Of a DNA stretch of 64,000 nt, positions 17,769-25,873 are shown piece by piece. The position numbers and the translations under genes are program-made. The notes under the pieces are model-generated. The model was not told where the DNA came from. It did no database searches and saw nothing but the letters and a program-made list of their open reading frames with translations. Every line of letters starts with the position of its first letter. Within the stretch, counting starts at the first letter, position 1. This stretch comes from JAQBZY01 sp038117205 (GTDB lineage Bacteria; Pseudomonadota; Alphaproteobacteria; Rhodospirillales; Casp-alpha2), in the NCBI GenBank assembly GCA_038117205.1, contig JAYOFL010000010.1:1-64000 (forward strand), written 5' to 3'.

Positions 17769-18293
17769 TCAATCGCGGTGGCGGCGGTGCCGTTCGCGCA
17801 TTTCCTTCATGTCGAACGAGCCGTCGTCGTTGCCGTCGAGCCGCTCGGCCATGTGCTTGAAGCGCTTCTGGAACTCCGCGACCGTGACCTTGCCGTCGCC
17901 GTCCGCGTCATGGCGCTGGAAGCCCCGCACCATGCGTTCGCGCATGACGTCGGCCCAGAGCGCCTGATATTCGGCGAGATTGAGGCTGCCGTCGCCGTCC
18001 TTGTCGAACTGCTTCAGCTGCTTTTCACGGCCGGCGTCGATTTCTTCCTGGGTCAGCTTGCCGTCGCCGTTGGCGTCGTAGCGTTCGATCATGCGCTCCA
18101 TGCCGCGTTCCATACGGAACGAGCCCATGCCACCCATGCCGCCGTGCATGCCGCCACCCATGCCACCTTGCATTCCGTGGCCGCCGTGCCGCTCGTGATA
18201 CCCGTCGTGCATCGAGGACGCGACCGCATATCCGCCGATGCCGAGGACGGCGAGAGCGGCCACCGTCGCGAGCAGTTTGTTTTTGTGAGTCAT
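17769..18293 (-). CDS. EF-hand calcium-binding protein, exported or membrane-anchored
   Basis: 174 residues. The N-terminal hydrophobic segment (about 7-25) is followed by a His/Gly/Met-rich stretch with repeated GMGG/GMHGG units (about 35-58). Four EF-hand loops follow: DANGDGKLTQEE, DKDGDGSLNLAE, DADGDGKVTVAE and DGNDDGSFDMKE. The first three are complete calcium loops. The fourth has Asn-Asp-Asp in place of the usual Asp-Gly positions and may be weaker. It is divergent from the OmpR/histidine-kinase pair, an arrangement that suggests control by, or sensing with, that system. Confidence 0.88.
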   Translation of the reverse strand: MTHKNKLLATVAALAVLGIGGYAVASSMHDGYHERHGGHGMQGGMGGGMHGGMGGMGSFRMERGMERMIERYDANGDGKLTQEEIDAGREKQLKQFDKDGDGSLNLAEYQALWADVMRERMVRGFQRHDADGDGKVTVAEFQKRFKHMAERLDGNDDGSFDMKEMRERHRRHRD

Positions 18294-18470
18294 GTTGGGA
18301 AATCTCCTATCCGGGGTGTTTCGATACGCCCGATATAGCTCCCGGATGTCGCGAAAGTTCGTCAGCCGGCCCGGCATATTGTCGCCGTTCGTGGCAATCC
18401 GCCCCGCTGACACAGTTCGATACAAATTTCGCCTGACGACGCCCGCCGCCACCCCGGTATAGAATGGGTC

Positions 18471-19190
18471 ATGACCAACTCGCCGCACATCATCGTCGTT
18501 GACGACCATGACGACATCCGCACACCGCTCGGCCGCTATCTCACCAAGAACGGCATGCGCGTCAGTACCGCCGGCGACGGCAAGGCGCTCCGCGAGCTTC
18601 TGAAGACGGCGGCGCCGGATCTTGTCGTTCTCGACGTCATGATGCCCGGCGAGGACGGGCTTTCGCTCTGCCGGCACCTCCGCGAAACCACCGATCTGCC
18701 GGTGATCCTGCTGACGGCCATGGCCGAGGATACGGACCGGATCGTCGGCCTCGAGATCGGCGCCGACGACTACGTGACCAAGCCGTTCAATCCGCGGGAA
18801 TTGCTGGCGCGCATCAAGGCGGTGCTGCGCCGCGCCAACTCGGTGCCGCGTCCGAAGGATGCCCCCACCGCGGAGCGCCTCCGTTTCGATCGCTGGATAC
18901 TCGATGCCGGCAAACGGGAGCTGATCGGCGAGGACGGCGTCGCCGTAACGCTCAGCACCGCCGAGTACCGCCTTTTGAACGTGCTTCTGCAGCGGCCGGG
19001 AATCGTACTGAGCCGCGAACAGCTTCTGGACCTGGCCGCCGGCCGCGACGCGCAACTGTTCGACCGCAGTATCGACAACCAGATCAGCCGGCTCCGCAAG
19101 AAGGTCGAGACCGATCCGAAGAACCCGGTTCTGGTGCAGACGGTCTGGGGCGGCGGCTACAAGCTCGCCTGCAAGGTCGAACCGGCATGA
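18471..19190 (+). CDS. OmpR-family response regulator
   Basis: 239 residues. The receiver domain (about 5-118) has acidic pocket DDHDD, phospho-acceptor Asp55 in VVLDVMMPGEDG, and Lys in DYVTKPFNPREL. The winged-helix DNA-binding domain is at about 135-235 (LSTAEYRLLNVLLQRPGIVLSREQLLD, TVWGGGYKL). Its stop overlaps the start of the kinase gene by four bases, so they are a cognate pair. Confidence 0.95.
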   Translation: MTNSPHIIVVDDHDDIRTPLGRYLTKNGMRVSTAGDGKALRELLKTAAPDLVVLDVMMPGEDGLSLCRHLRETTDLPVILLTAMAEDTDRIVGLEIGADDYVTKPFNPRELLARIKAVLRRANSVPRPKDAPTAERLRFDRWILDAGKRELIGEDGVAVTLSTAEYRLLNVLLQRPGIVLSREQLLDLAAGRDAQLFDRSIDNQISRLRKKVETDPKNPVLVQTVWGGGYKLACKVEPA

Positions 19191-20704
19191 CGCGCGGCGA
19201 ACGCTGTCTACGCGGGCTTTGGCCGAAGCGGCTGATCACGCAGACGATCCTGCTCCTGCTTCTGGCGCTGCTCGCCGCCAACATCGTCGGCGCCCTGATC
19301 ATCCGGGGCGAGACGCAGTCGCTGTTCCGGGGCGTGGAAAGCCGCATCGTCGCCGAGCGGATCGGCCCGGTGGTGACGCTGCTCCGCACCTCGCCGCCGC
19401 ACCTGCACGAGCAGGTGGCGCGCACCATCGCGTCCAGGCGCATGCAGGTGTGGCTGAGCCGCGAAAGCGCCGTCCCCGCCGACAGCAAGCTTGGGCACGA
19501 AGACCGCAAGCGCGCCCGCGACATCGCGGAACGGATCGCCGCCGAAATCGGCGATCCGGATACCCGGCGCGTCCGTGTTTTCGTCCGCGAGGACGATGAC
19601 GGCGACGACGAACGCACGTTCCCGCATGCCGCCATGATGCACGGCATGATCCGAGGCATGCCCCCCGGAATGCCCCCGGGAATGCCCTCGGGAATGCCCC
19701 CCGGAACGACCCCTGGAACGCCCCCCGGAGTGCCAATGGGCGCGCCGCGCATCGACGCCGTTGTTTCCGTCGGCATCGACGCCGATCACTGGCTCAACGC
19801 CGGGATTAGGCTGCGGCCGGCGCGGCGGCTGATCAGTTCCGACACATGGGTCGTCATGGGCATCACGGCGGTGGTGCTGAGCGTCATCGTCGCCCTGGCG
19901 TTGGGCGGCATCACCCGGCCACTCCGACGCCTGTCGGACGCGGCGGCCCGGCTCGGCCGCGGCGAGAAGATCGACCCGGTGCCGGAACAGGGTCCGATGG
20001 ATGTCCGCGAGACCATCCGCGCCTTCAACGACATGCATGCCAGGCTCGACCGATTCGTCACCGACCGCACGCGCATGCTGGCCGCCATCAGCCACGATCT
20101 CAGGACGCCGATCACGTCGCTCCGGCTGCGCGCCGAGATGCTCGACGACAACGAAGCGCGGGAGCGGATGATCGCCACGCTCGACGAGATGAAGGCCATC
20201 ACCGAGGCGACGCTCGCCTTCGCCCGCGAGGACGCCAAGAAGGAAGACAACCGCGCCGCCGATTTGAACGCCCTCGTGTCGTCCATCGCCGACGATCTCG
20301 GCGAGCTTGGCCGCTCGGTGGAATTTTCGCCGGCCGGCCGCATCGTTCTCGACTGCCGGCCGACGGCGCTGGGGCGCGCGCTTCGTAATCTGATCGAGAA
20401 CGCCGCCGTTTACGGCGGCAAGGCGTCGATCCGCGTCGACGAAGGCGAGCGCGACGTTCGCATCGTCATCGACGATGACGGCCCCGGCATTCCCGAGGCC
20501 GATCGCGAACGGGTTTTCGAACCCTTTGTCCGATTGGAAGGATCGCGCAACCGCGAGACCGGCGGCATCGGCCTGGGCATGGCCATCGCCCGCGACATCG
20601 TGCGCGGACACGGCGGCGACGTGACGCTCGCCGACCGTCCCGAAGGCGGTCTCCGCGTCACGGTCACGCTGCCCGGCAATTCGCCTAGCGGAACTTTTAC
20701 CTAG
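19187..20704 (+). CDS. Sensor histidine kinase with Met-Gly-Pro-rich periplasmic domain
   Basis: 505 residues. TM1 (about 16-38), a periplasmic sensor (about 40-220) and TM2 (about 222-242) are followed by HAMP, HisKA with phospho-acceptor His303 in AAISHDLRTPITSLRLR, and HATPase (NLIENAAVYGG, DDGPGIPEADRERVFEPFVR, GGIGLGMAIARDI). The sensor contains an acidic run (EDDDGDDE) and a tandem GMPP repeat at about 157-184 encoded by 12-bp units. Met-, His- and acid-rich sensors suggest metal detection, possibly Ca2+ given the EF-hand neighbour, or copper; this is inference. Confidence 0.92.
   Translation: MTRGERCLRGLWPKRLITQTILLLLLALLAANIVGALIIRGETQSLFRGVESRIVAERIGPVVTLLRTSPPHLHEQVARTIASRRMQVWLSRESAVPADSKLGHEDRKRARDIAERIAAEIGDPDTRRVRVFVREDDDGDDERTFPHAAMMHGMIRGMPPGMPPGMPSGMPPGTTPGTPPGVPMGAPRIDAVVSVGIDADHWLNAGIRLRPARRLISSDTWVVMGITAVVLSVIVALALGGITRPLRRLSDAAARLGRGEKIDPVPEQGPMDVRETIRAFNDMHARLDRFVTDRTRMLAAISHDLRTPITSLRLRAEMLDDNEARERMIATLDEMKAITEATLAFAREDAKKEDNRAADLNALVSSIADDLGELGRSVEFSPAGRIVLDCRPTALGRALRNLIENAAVYGGKASIRVDEGERDVRIVIDDDGPGIPEADRERVFEPFVRLEGSRNRETGGIGLGMAIARDIVRGHGGDVTLADRPEGGLRVTVTLPGNSPSGTFT
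19655..19738 (+). repeat. Seven 12-bp tandem units inside the histidine kinase gene
   Basis: Units of the type GGAATGCCCCCC follow one another from 19655 with increasing divergence toward the 3' end. They encode Gly-Met-Pro-Pro and then Gly-Thr-Pro-Pro. In-frame 12-bp units can expand or contract without frameshift. Confidence 0.8.
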
Positions 20705-21414
20705 CGCGTCCGAAAGAAGTTGTAGCGGACGATGCAATAGAGCGCCCGGACGCCGTCGCGCCAGCCGATCTTCTTGCCGTCTTCGTATGTCCGCCCGGAA
20801 TAGCTGATGCCGACCTCGTAGATGCGCGGGCGCGGCCGGAGCCGAGAGATTTTCGCCGTGATCTCGGGCTCGAAACCGAACCGGTCTTCCTCGATCTCGC
20901 AACGCTGGATCAGGTCCCGGCGGAAGACCTTGTAACAGGTTTCCATGTCGGTGAGGTTGATATCCGTCGCCATGTTGGAGGCGAGCGTGAGGAACTTGTT
21001 ACCCAGGTAATGCCAGAAATAGAGGACCCGGACCTCTTCGCCGCCCCGGAAACGGGAGCCGTAGACCGCGTCGGCCCGGCCGTCGAGAATCGGCTGCAAC
21101 AACTTCGGATATTCCTTCGGACTGTATTCGAGGTCGGCGTCCTGAATCAGGACGATATCGCCGGTGGCCCGGGCTATACCCGTTCGGAGCGCCGCCCCCT
21201 TCCCGCGATTTTCCACGTGCTCGATGGCGACCACGTCGCCATGCCGGGCGGCGACGGCGCGAAGCTCGTCACGCGAACCGTCGGTGGAGCCATCGTCGAC
21301 GACGACGATCTCCTTCTCGAGCCCAAGGCTGTCGGCGGACGACACGGCGTCGACGATCGCCGCGAGGGTCCGTTCTTCGTTGAAGCATGGAATGACGACG
21401 GAGAGTTTCTTCAT
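20701..21414 (-). CDS. Family 2 glycosyltransferase (dolichol-phosphate-mannose-synthase-like)
   Basis: 237 residues beginning KKLSVVIPCFNEERTL, followed by VVDDGSTDGS, the metal-binding DAD equivalent in QDADLEYSPKEYP, and SRFRGG. No C-terminal membrane segments are evident. This GT2 branch transfers a sugar from an NDP-sugar to a lipid carrier at the membrane. Its last four bases overlap the convergent end of the histidine kinase gene. No polysaccharide cluster is next to it. Confidence 0.88.
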   Translation of the reverse strand: MKKLSVVIPCFNEERTLAAIVDAVSSADSLGLEKEIVVVDDGSTDGSRDELRAVAARHGDVVAIEHVENRGKGAALRTGIARATGDIVLIQDADLEYSPKEYPKLLQPILDGRADAVYGSRFRGGEEVRVLYFWHYLGNKFLTLASNMATDINLTDMETCYKVFRRDLIQRCEIEEDRFGFEPEITAKISRLRPRPRIYEVGISYSGRTYEDGKKIGWRDGVRALYCIVRYNFFRTR

Positions 21415-21424
21415 GCGCCGGACG

Positions 21425-21835
21425 TTAATCCATTTTTCCGAAAGCGTTCAAAAACATCTTCGCCCGTTCCGCCGCTTGAGCATCGCTCATCCGCTGCATT
21501 TCGCCGACGCCCCAGATCGGTTTCGGCCAGGCGGCGTCGTCGGTGGTGCGGGCGACGACATGGATGTGTAGTTGCCGGACCGCGTTGCCGAGCGCGGCGG
21601 TGTTGATCTTGTGCGCGCCGAAGGCCTGCTTCATGGCGGCGCCGGCGCGCCGCACGGTCGCCATGACGCTGGCGTAGTCGGCTTCCGCCAGATCGTGCAA
21701 ATCGACCATGCCATCACGCATGGGCACGATCAAAAGCCACGGAAAGCGGGCGTCGTCGATCATGCGGACGGCGGCGGGCCCGACCGTGCCGATGGGCCGG
21801 CTGTCCCCCTCCAGGACCGGATCGAGCGTGAACAT
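21425..21835 (-). CDS. HIT-family protein (histidine triad hydrolase/transferase)
   Basis: 136 residues from the ATG at 21835, chosen because GGGAGG lies just upstream. The triad motif is RQLHIHVVART, with the family's third His position changed (HxHxx without the usual final His). It has the N-terminal strand-helix arrangement FTLDPVLEGDSRP and FPWLLIVPMRDGMVDLHDL. It is probably a nucleotide-phosphate-binding hydrolase. It sits 10 bases upstream of the glycosyltransferase on the same strand. Confidence 0.8.
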   Translation of the reverse strand: MFTLDPVLEGDSRPIGTVGPAAVRMIDDARFPWLLIVPMRDGMVDLHDLAEADYASVMATVRRAGAAMKQAFGAHKINTAALGNAVRQLHIHVVARTTDDAAWPKPIWGVGEMQRMSDAQAAERAKMFLNAFGKMD

Positions 21836-21916
21836 GCGAAACCTCCCGCCGTTGCCTGACATCGAAGGTTGAAATATAAACAACGGAAAGCCATCGGCAA
21901 ACGAGATAGGTGCGCC

Positions 21917-22798
21917 ATGGACGCTTCCGACCTGAAATTCTTCGCCGCCGTCGCCCGCACGGGCGGAATGGCGCGCGCCGCCGACGAATTGAACACCGTG
22001 CAGTCCAATGTCACGACGCGCATCCGCCGGCTGGAAGAAGACCTCGGCCAGCCACTGTTCGACCGGCACAGCCGCGGCGTCACCCTGACGGCGGCCGGCA
22101 AACGACTGCTGCCGTATGCGGCGCGCATTTCCGATACCCTCGCCGAGGCGCGCCGCGCCGTCGACGACGACGGCCGGCCGCAGGGTCCGCTCGTCATCGG
22201 CTCGCTAGAAACGACGACGGCGCTCCGCCTGTCGCCCCGTCTCGCGGAATTCGCGGCGCTCTATCCGTCCGTCGATCTGACGCTCCGCACCGGCACGACA
22301 CGGGAACTGATCGAGGGCGTGCTGGCGCGCCGCATCGAAGGCGCCTTCGTCTGCGGTCCGGTCGATCATCCGGAACTCGCCGAGACCACCGTCTTCAACG
22401 AACGGCTTTGCTTCATGACGGCGCCGGGCGTTCGCGATCTCGATGCGCTGCTGGGTTCAGCCGATCTCAAGGCCATCGTGCTCAGGCTCGGCTGCTCCTA
22501 TCGGCAGCGGATGGAGGAGATCCTGACGCGGCGCGGCGTCGTCGGCGTCCGCTTCCTGGAATTCGGCACGCTCGAAGCCATCGTCGCCTGCGTCGGCGCC
22601 GGTCTCGGCATCACCATGCTGCCGAAAAGCCTGATCGGCGGCGTCTGGCCGGTCGGCCGGGTCGGCGTGCACGACCTGCCGGCAGCGGAAGCGGCGGTCG
22701 AGACCGTTTTCATCCGCCGCCGCGACGCCTACGTTTCGAGCGCCCTCAAGGCCTTCCTCGCCGGTGTCGATCCCGCCGTCCGGAGCGCCGCCGAATGA
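21917..22798 (+). CDS. LysR-family transcriptional regulator
   Basis: 293 residues from the ATG at 21917. The N-terminal winged helix-turn-helix is MARAADELNTVQSNVTTRIRRLEEDLGQPLFDR, followed by the two-lobed effector domain (about 90-290). It is divergent from the HIT gene and directly upstream of a YbfB-type MFS gene, a common regulator/exporter pairing. Confidence 0.92.
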   Translation: MDASDLKFFAAVARTGGMARAADELNTVQSNVTTRIRRLEEDLGQPLFDRHSRGVTLTAAGKRLLPYAARISDTLAEARRAVDDDGRPQGPLVIGSLETTTALRLSPRLAEFAALYPSVDLTLRTGTTRELIEGVLARRIEGAFVCGPVDHPELAETTVFNERLCFMTAPGVRDLDALLGSADLKAIVLRLGCSYRQRMEEILTRRGVVGVRFLEFGTLEAIVACVGAGLGITMLPKSLIGGVWPVGRVGVHDLPAAEAAVETVFIRRRDAYVSSALKAFLAGVDPAVRSAAE

Positions 22799-22874
22799 GC
22801 TATTTCCGAGCGAGATAGCTTCCATCGGATAAATTCGTTTTTCCGCGTGTCCACCGCAGCCTAGGTTGGCCACG

Positions 22875-24053
22875 ATGTCAGACGCCGCTCCCACGTCCAG
22901 CCCGACCCGCGCCATCGTCACTGGCTGCGCCGCCAGCTTGGTCGGCATCGGCCTCGCCCGCTTCGCCTATACGCCGTTGATCCCGGTTCTGATCGACGCC
23001 GGCTGGTTCGAGGCCACCACCGTCATCTATCTCGGCGCCGCCAACCTCGCCGGCTATCTGATCGGCGCCCTCGGCGCCCGGGCCATGGCGGTGAAATTGC
23101 CGGCGCGGATCGTGCTGCGTGCCATGATGCTGCTCGCTTCCGTCGCGTTCTTCGCCTGCGCCGCACCCATTTCCTTTATCTGGTTCTTCGTCTGGCGGCT
23201 GCTGTCCGGCATCGCCGGCGGCGCGGTGATGGTGCTGGCGGCGACAACGATCCTGCCGCACGTGCCGGCGAACCGGCGCGGCATCGCGGGCGGTGTCATC
23301 TTCACCGGCGTCGGGCTCGGCATCGCGGCATCGGGGACGCTGGTGCCGCTGTTGCTGTCCTTCGGATTGGTCGAGACCTGGATCGGCCTCGGCGTGGTGT
23401 CGCTGGTACTGACGGCGCTTTCCTGGAGCGGCTGGCCGGCGGCGGACGCCGCCCGGCAACCGGTGCAACCGGGGCAGCCGAAGGGAAATCCGTTCGCCGG
23501 ACGTTTCGTCGCGACCTACGTCATCTACGGCCTGATCGCCGTCGGCATGGTGCCGCACATGGTTTTCCTCGTGGACTATGTGGTGCGCGGACTCGGCGCC
23601 GGTATCGGCGCGGGGGCGCTGCAATGGATCGTCTTCGGCGTCGGCGCCGCGTCCGGTGCCATGGTGACGGGACGGATCGCCGACATGATCGGCTTCCGGC
23701 GGGCCTTGCAGGTCTGGCTCGTCATCGAGGCGGCGGCGGTCGGTCTCACGGCCGTCTTCACCGGCGGCGGCCTTTACGTCACCAGCCTGATCGCCGGCTT
23801 GTTCGTGCCCGGCATGGTGCCCCTCGTCGTCGGCTACGTGCACGACTTGGCGGCGGGCGACACGGCGCTGCAACGCGCCGCCTGGAGCTACGCCACGACC
23901 GGCTTCGCGCTCGGCCAGACGGTCGCCGCCTACGCCTTTTCCTATCTGTTCGACCTGATCGGCTCGCACGCACGTCTGTTCGAGATCGGTGCCGCCGCGC
24001 TGGCGCTCGCCCTTCTGATCGACGTGGCGCGCCGCGAGCGGAAACCCGCCTGA
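22875..24053 (+). CDS. YbfB/YjiJ-family MFS transporter
   Basis: 392 residues from the ATG at 22875. About twelve membrane helices are visible, with the YbfB/YjiJ opening GLARFAYTPLIPVLIDAGWF, GAANLAGYLIGAL and RLLSGIAGGAVMVLAAT. It is probably a drug or metabolite exporter controlled by the upstream LysR protein. The substrate is unknown. Confidence 0.88.
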   Translation: MSDAAPTSSPTRAIVTGCAASLVGIGLARFAYTPLIPVLIDAGWFEATTVIYLGAANLAGYLIGALGARAMAVKLPARIVLRAMMLLASVAFFACAAPISFIWFFVWRLLSGIAGGAVMVLAATTILPHVPANRRGIAGGVIFTGVGLGIAASGTLVPLLLSFGLVETWIGLGVVSLVLTALSWSGWPAADAARQPVQPGQPKGNPFAGRFVATYVIYGLIAVGMVPHMVFLVDYVVRGLGAGIGAGALQWIVFGVGAASGAMVTGRIADMIGFRRALQVWLVIEAAAVGLTAVFTGGGLYVTSLIAGLFVPGMVPLVVGYVHDLAAGDTALQRAAWSYATTGFALGQTVAAYAFSYLFDLIGSHARLFEIGAAALALALLIDVARRERKPA

Positions 24054-24072
24054 AGGAGAGAAGGAGTCCACC

Positions 24073-24651
24073 ATGAAGCTGCACTTCAACAAGGCCTCGC
24101 CCTACGTCCGCAAGGTGTACGTGACAGCGCTGGAAAAGGACCTCGCCGACAGGATCGAGATATCCGAAACCAATCCATGGACCGACCCGGCGGACTATCA
24201 CCGCGTCAATCCGGTTGGCCGCCTGCCGGCCCTCACCCTCGACGACGGCCGCGTGCTGACGGAAAGCCTGCTGATCGCGCAATATCTGGACGGCATCGGC
24301 GCTGGGCCGAGTCTCGTCGGCAAGGACGCCGTGGACATTTACGCCCGCGCCGGATTGGCGCAGGGCATCATGGACGCCAGCTACTACGCGGTCATCGAGG
24401 GACGTCGGCCTGAGGAGAAGCGCTGGCCCGATCTGGTGCGCCGGCAGATGGCGGTGATCGAACGCGCCGTCGGCCTGCTCTCGGTCAGCGACGGCTTCGA
24501 CATGGGCGATATCAGGGCCGCCTGCGCGCTCGGATACCTGTCGTTCCGACTGCCGGACCAGGGGTGGCGAGAAGCGCGTCCCGATCTCGCGGACTGGTTC
24601 GATCGGATTTCCGAACGGCCGTCCATGAAGGCGACGGTACCGGCGGGTTGA
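24073..24651 (+). CDS. Glutathione S-transferase family protein
   Basis: 192 residues. The thioredoxin-like N-terminal domain has SPYVRKVYVTALEKDL, the cis-Pro loop GRLPALTLDDGRVLTESLLIAQYLD, and then the helical C-terminal domain ending PSMKATVP. It starts 19 bases after the MFS gene with GGAG upstream, so it is probably cotranscribed. The substrate is unknown. Confidence 0.9.
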   Translation: MKLHFNKASPYVRKVYVTALEKDLADRIEISETNPWTDPADYHRVNPVGRLPALTLDDGRVLTESLLIAQYLDGIGAGPSLVGKDAVDIYARAGLAQGIMDASYYAVIEGRRPEEKRWPDLVRRQMAVIERAVGLLSVSDGFDMGDIRAACALGYLSFRLPDQGWREARPDLADWFDRISERPSMKATVPAG

Positions 24652-24767
24652 GGCTCTCCGGCCGAGGTCTGCTGAAGCCGGACAGCATCCGCCGCGGATA
24701 ACGATCTATCATATTCGAATGTTTTCATATATAATATCCCTAGATTCGGTATGGGGAGGTTAACGTC

Positions 24768-25265
24768 ATGCGCTCATTGATCGCGTTGATGGCCGCCGGG
24801 GTGATCGCGGTAGCCGGAATGCCCGCCAAGGCGGAAGGACTCGTCACTTTCAAGAAAATGACCCTCGAAGTCGCCACCAAGCTGGCGCAAGCGACGCTTG
24901 CCGATTGTCGGGCCAGGGGCTTTCAGGTCGCCGTCGCGGTGGTCGACCCACTGGGCGGCGTGCAGGTCGTGCTGCGTGACCGTTACGCCGGCGCGCACAC
25001 GCCGGATACGGCGCGGCGCAAGGCCTGGACGGCGGTCAGCTTCCGCACCAATACGATCGACATGCTGGAATTGACTAAGCCAGGTTCGCCGCAAGCGGGT
25101 GTCCGAGAGGTGACAGACGCGCTGATTATCGGCGGTGGCCTGCAAGTCATGGCCGGTGGCGGCGTGGTCGGCGGTGTTGGGGTCTCGGGCGCGCCCGGTG
25201 GCGACATGGACCACGCCTGCGCCGTCAAGGGAATCGAGGCTGTAACGGGCGATCTGGAGTTTTGA
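24768..25265 (+). CDS. Exported GlcG/HbpS-family (DUF336) protein
   Basis: 165 residues. A signal peptide (about 1-23, ending AKA) is followed by a GlcG/HbpS fold: MTLEVATKLAQATLADCRARGFQVAVAVVDPLGGVQVVLRDRYAG and the glycine-rich C-terminal GGLQVMAGGGVVGGVGVSGAPGGDMDHACA. Homologues bind haem or cobalamin-like ligands or have no known role. AT-rich upstream sequence (24710-24740, including TATAAT at about 24729) looks promoter-like. GGGGAGG precedes the ATG. Confidence 0.88.
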   Translation: MRSLIALMAAGVIAVAGMPAKAEGLVTFKKMTLEVATKLAQATLADCRARGFQVAVAVVDPLGGVQVVLRDRYAGAHTPDTARRKAWTAVSFRTNTIDMLELTKPGSPQAGVREVTDALIIGGGLQVMAGGGVVGGVGVSGAPGGDMDHACAVKGIEAVTGDLEF

Positions 25266-25282
25266 CGGAATAACGCCATATC

Positions 25283-25326
25283 ACACAAATATAATGTGTA
25301 TGGTGTTAATCTACAAAATGATGTAG
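25283..25326. promoter_or_regulatory. AT-rich dyads upstream of the ArsR gene
   Basis: Two small inverted repeats lie in the gap before the regulator: ACACA/TGTGT (25283-25287, 25295-25299) around AATATAA, and CTACA/TGTAG (25311-25315, 25322-25326). Their position suits an autoregulated promoter, but they do not contain the ATTC-N8-GAAT pattern seen elsewhere. Confidence 0.35.
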
Positions 25327-25398
25327 CTTCTTATTCGCAACTCGATTCGCCGGAGGGTGGATGCCCGAATGTCGGGTTCCCGGTGACGAGGAGGTGTA

Positions 25399-25749
25399 AT
25401 GGTCGACGACGCAATGCTCGAAGGCGCCGCTCAGGCGGCGGAATTCCTTAAGGCCCTCGCCAACGAAAACCGTCTCCTGATCCTGTGCCACCTGAGCCAG
25501 GGCGAGATGTCGGTGAGCGATCTGGAAACGGCCCTCGGCCTCCGTCAGCCGACGCTGTCGCAGCAGTTGGCGCGGCTGCGCGCCGACGATCTGGTCTCGA
25601 CGCGGCGCGACGGCAAGACCATCTACTACGCGCTCGCCAGCGAGGAAGTCGGCAAGCTTCTCGAGATGATGTACGGGCTGTTCTGCTCGAGCGAGGCGAA
25701 GGCCCAGCGCGACGAGATCAAGAAGGCGTCGAAGCCGCAAGCCGCCTGA
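25399..25749 (+). CDS. ArsR-family repressor of the SqrR/BigR (persulfide-sensing) type
   Basis: 116 residues, a winged-helix ArsR fold (about 12-88; LRQPTLSQQLARLRADDLV is the recognition helix, DGKTIYYALA the wing). It has only two cysteines, Cys30 (LLILCHLSQGE) and Cys96 (YGLFCSSE), 66 residues apart. The same 66-residue spacing occurs in SqrR (41/107) and BigR (42/108), where the pair forms an inducer tetrasulfide or disulfide. The metal-binding CxC of arsenic sensors is absent. It lies upstream of a large sulfur oxidation region, so it is the likely sulfur-responsive regulator there. Confidence 0.85.
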   Translation: MVDDAMLEGAAQAAEFLKALANENRLLILCHLSQGEMSVSDLETALGLRQPTLSQQLARLRADDLVSTRRDGKTIYYALASEEVGKLLEMMYGLFCSSEAKAQRDEIKKASKPQAA

Positions 25750-25873
25750 TCGTCGACGCCAGGCCCGTTGCGCAGACCTGCCGAAAACAGTTCCCGACAT
25801 TGCGGTCTGGAAATCCGCCGCCGCCGCGCGTTAAGGTTCCGACGGCCGCAACGAGCAGCGACAGGACCCGCAC

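Noticed and set aside
25399..25749. Arsenic or metal-responsive ArsR
   Set aside because: The metal-binding Cys-x-Cys box is missing. Only the two cysteines with SqrR/BigR spacing are present, and no arsenic genes are adjacent.
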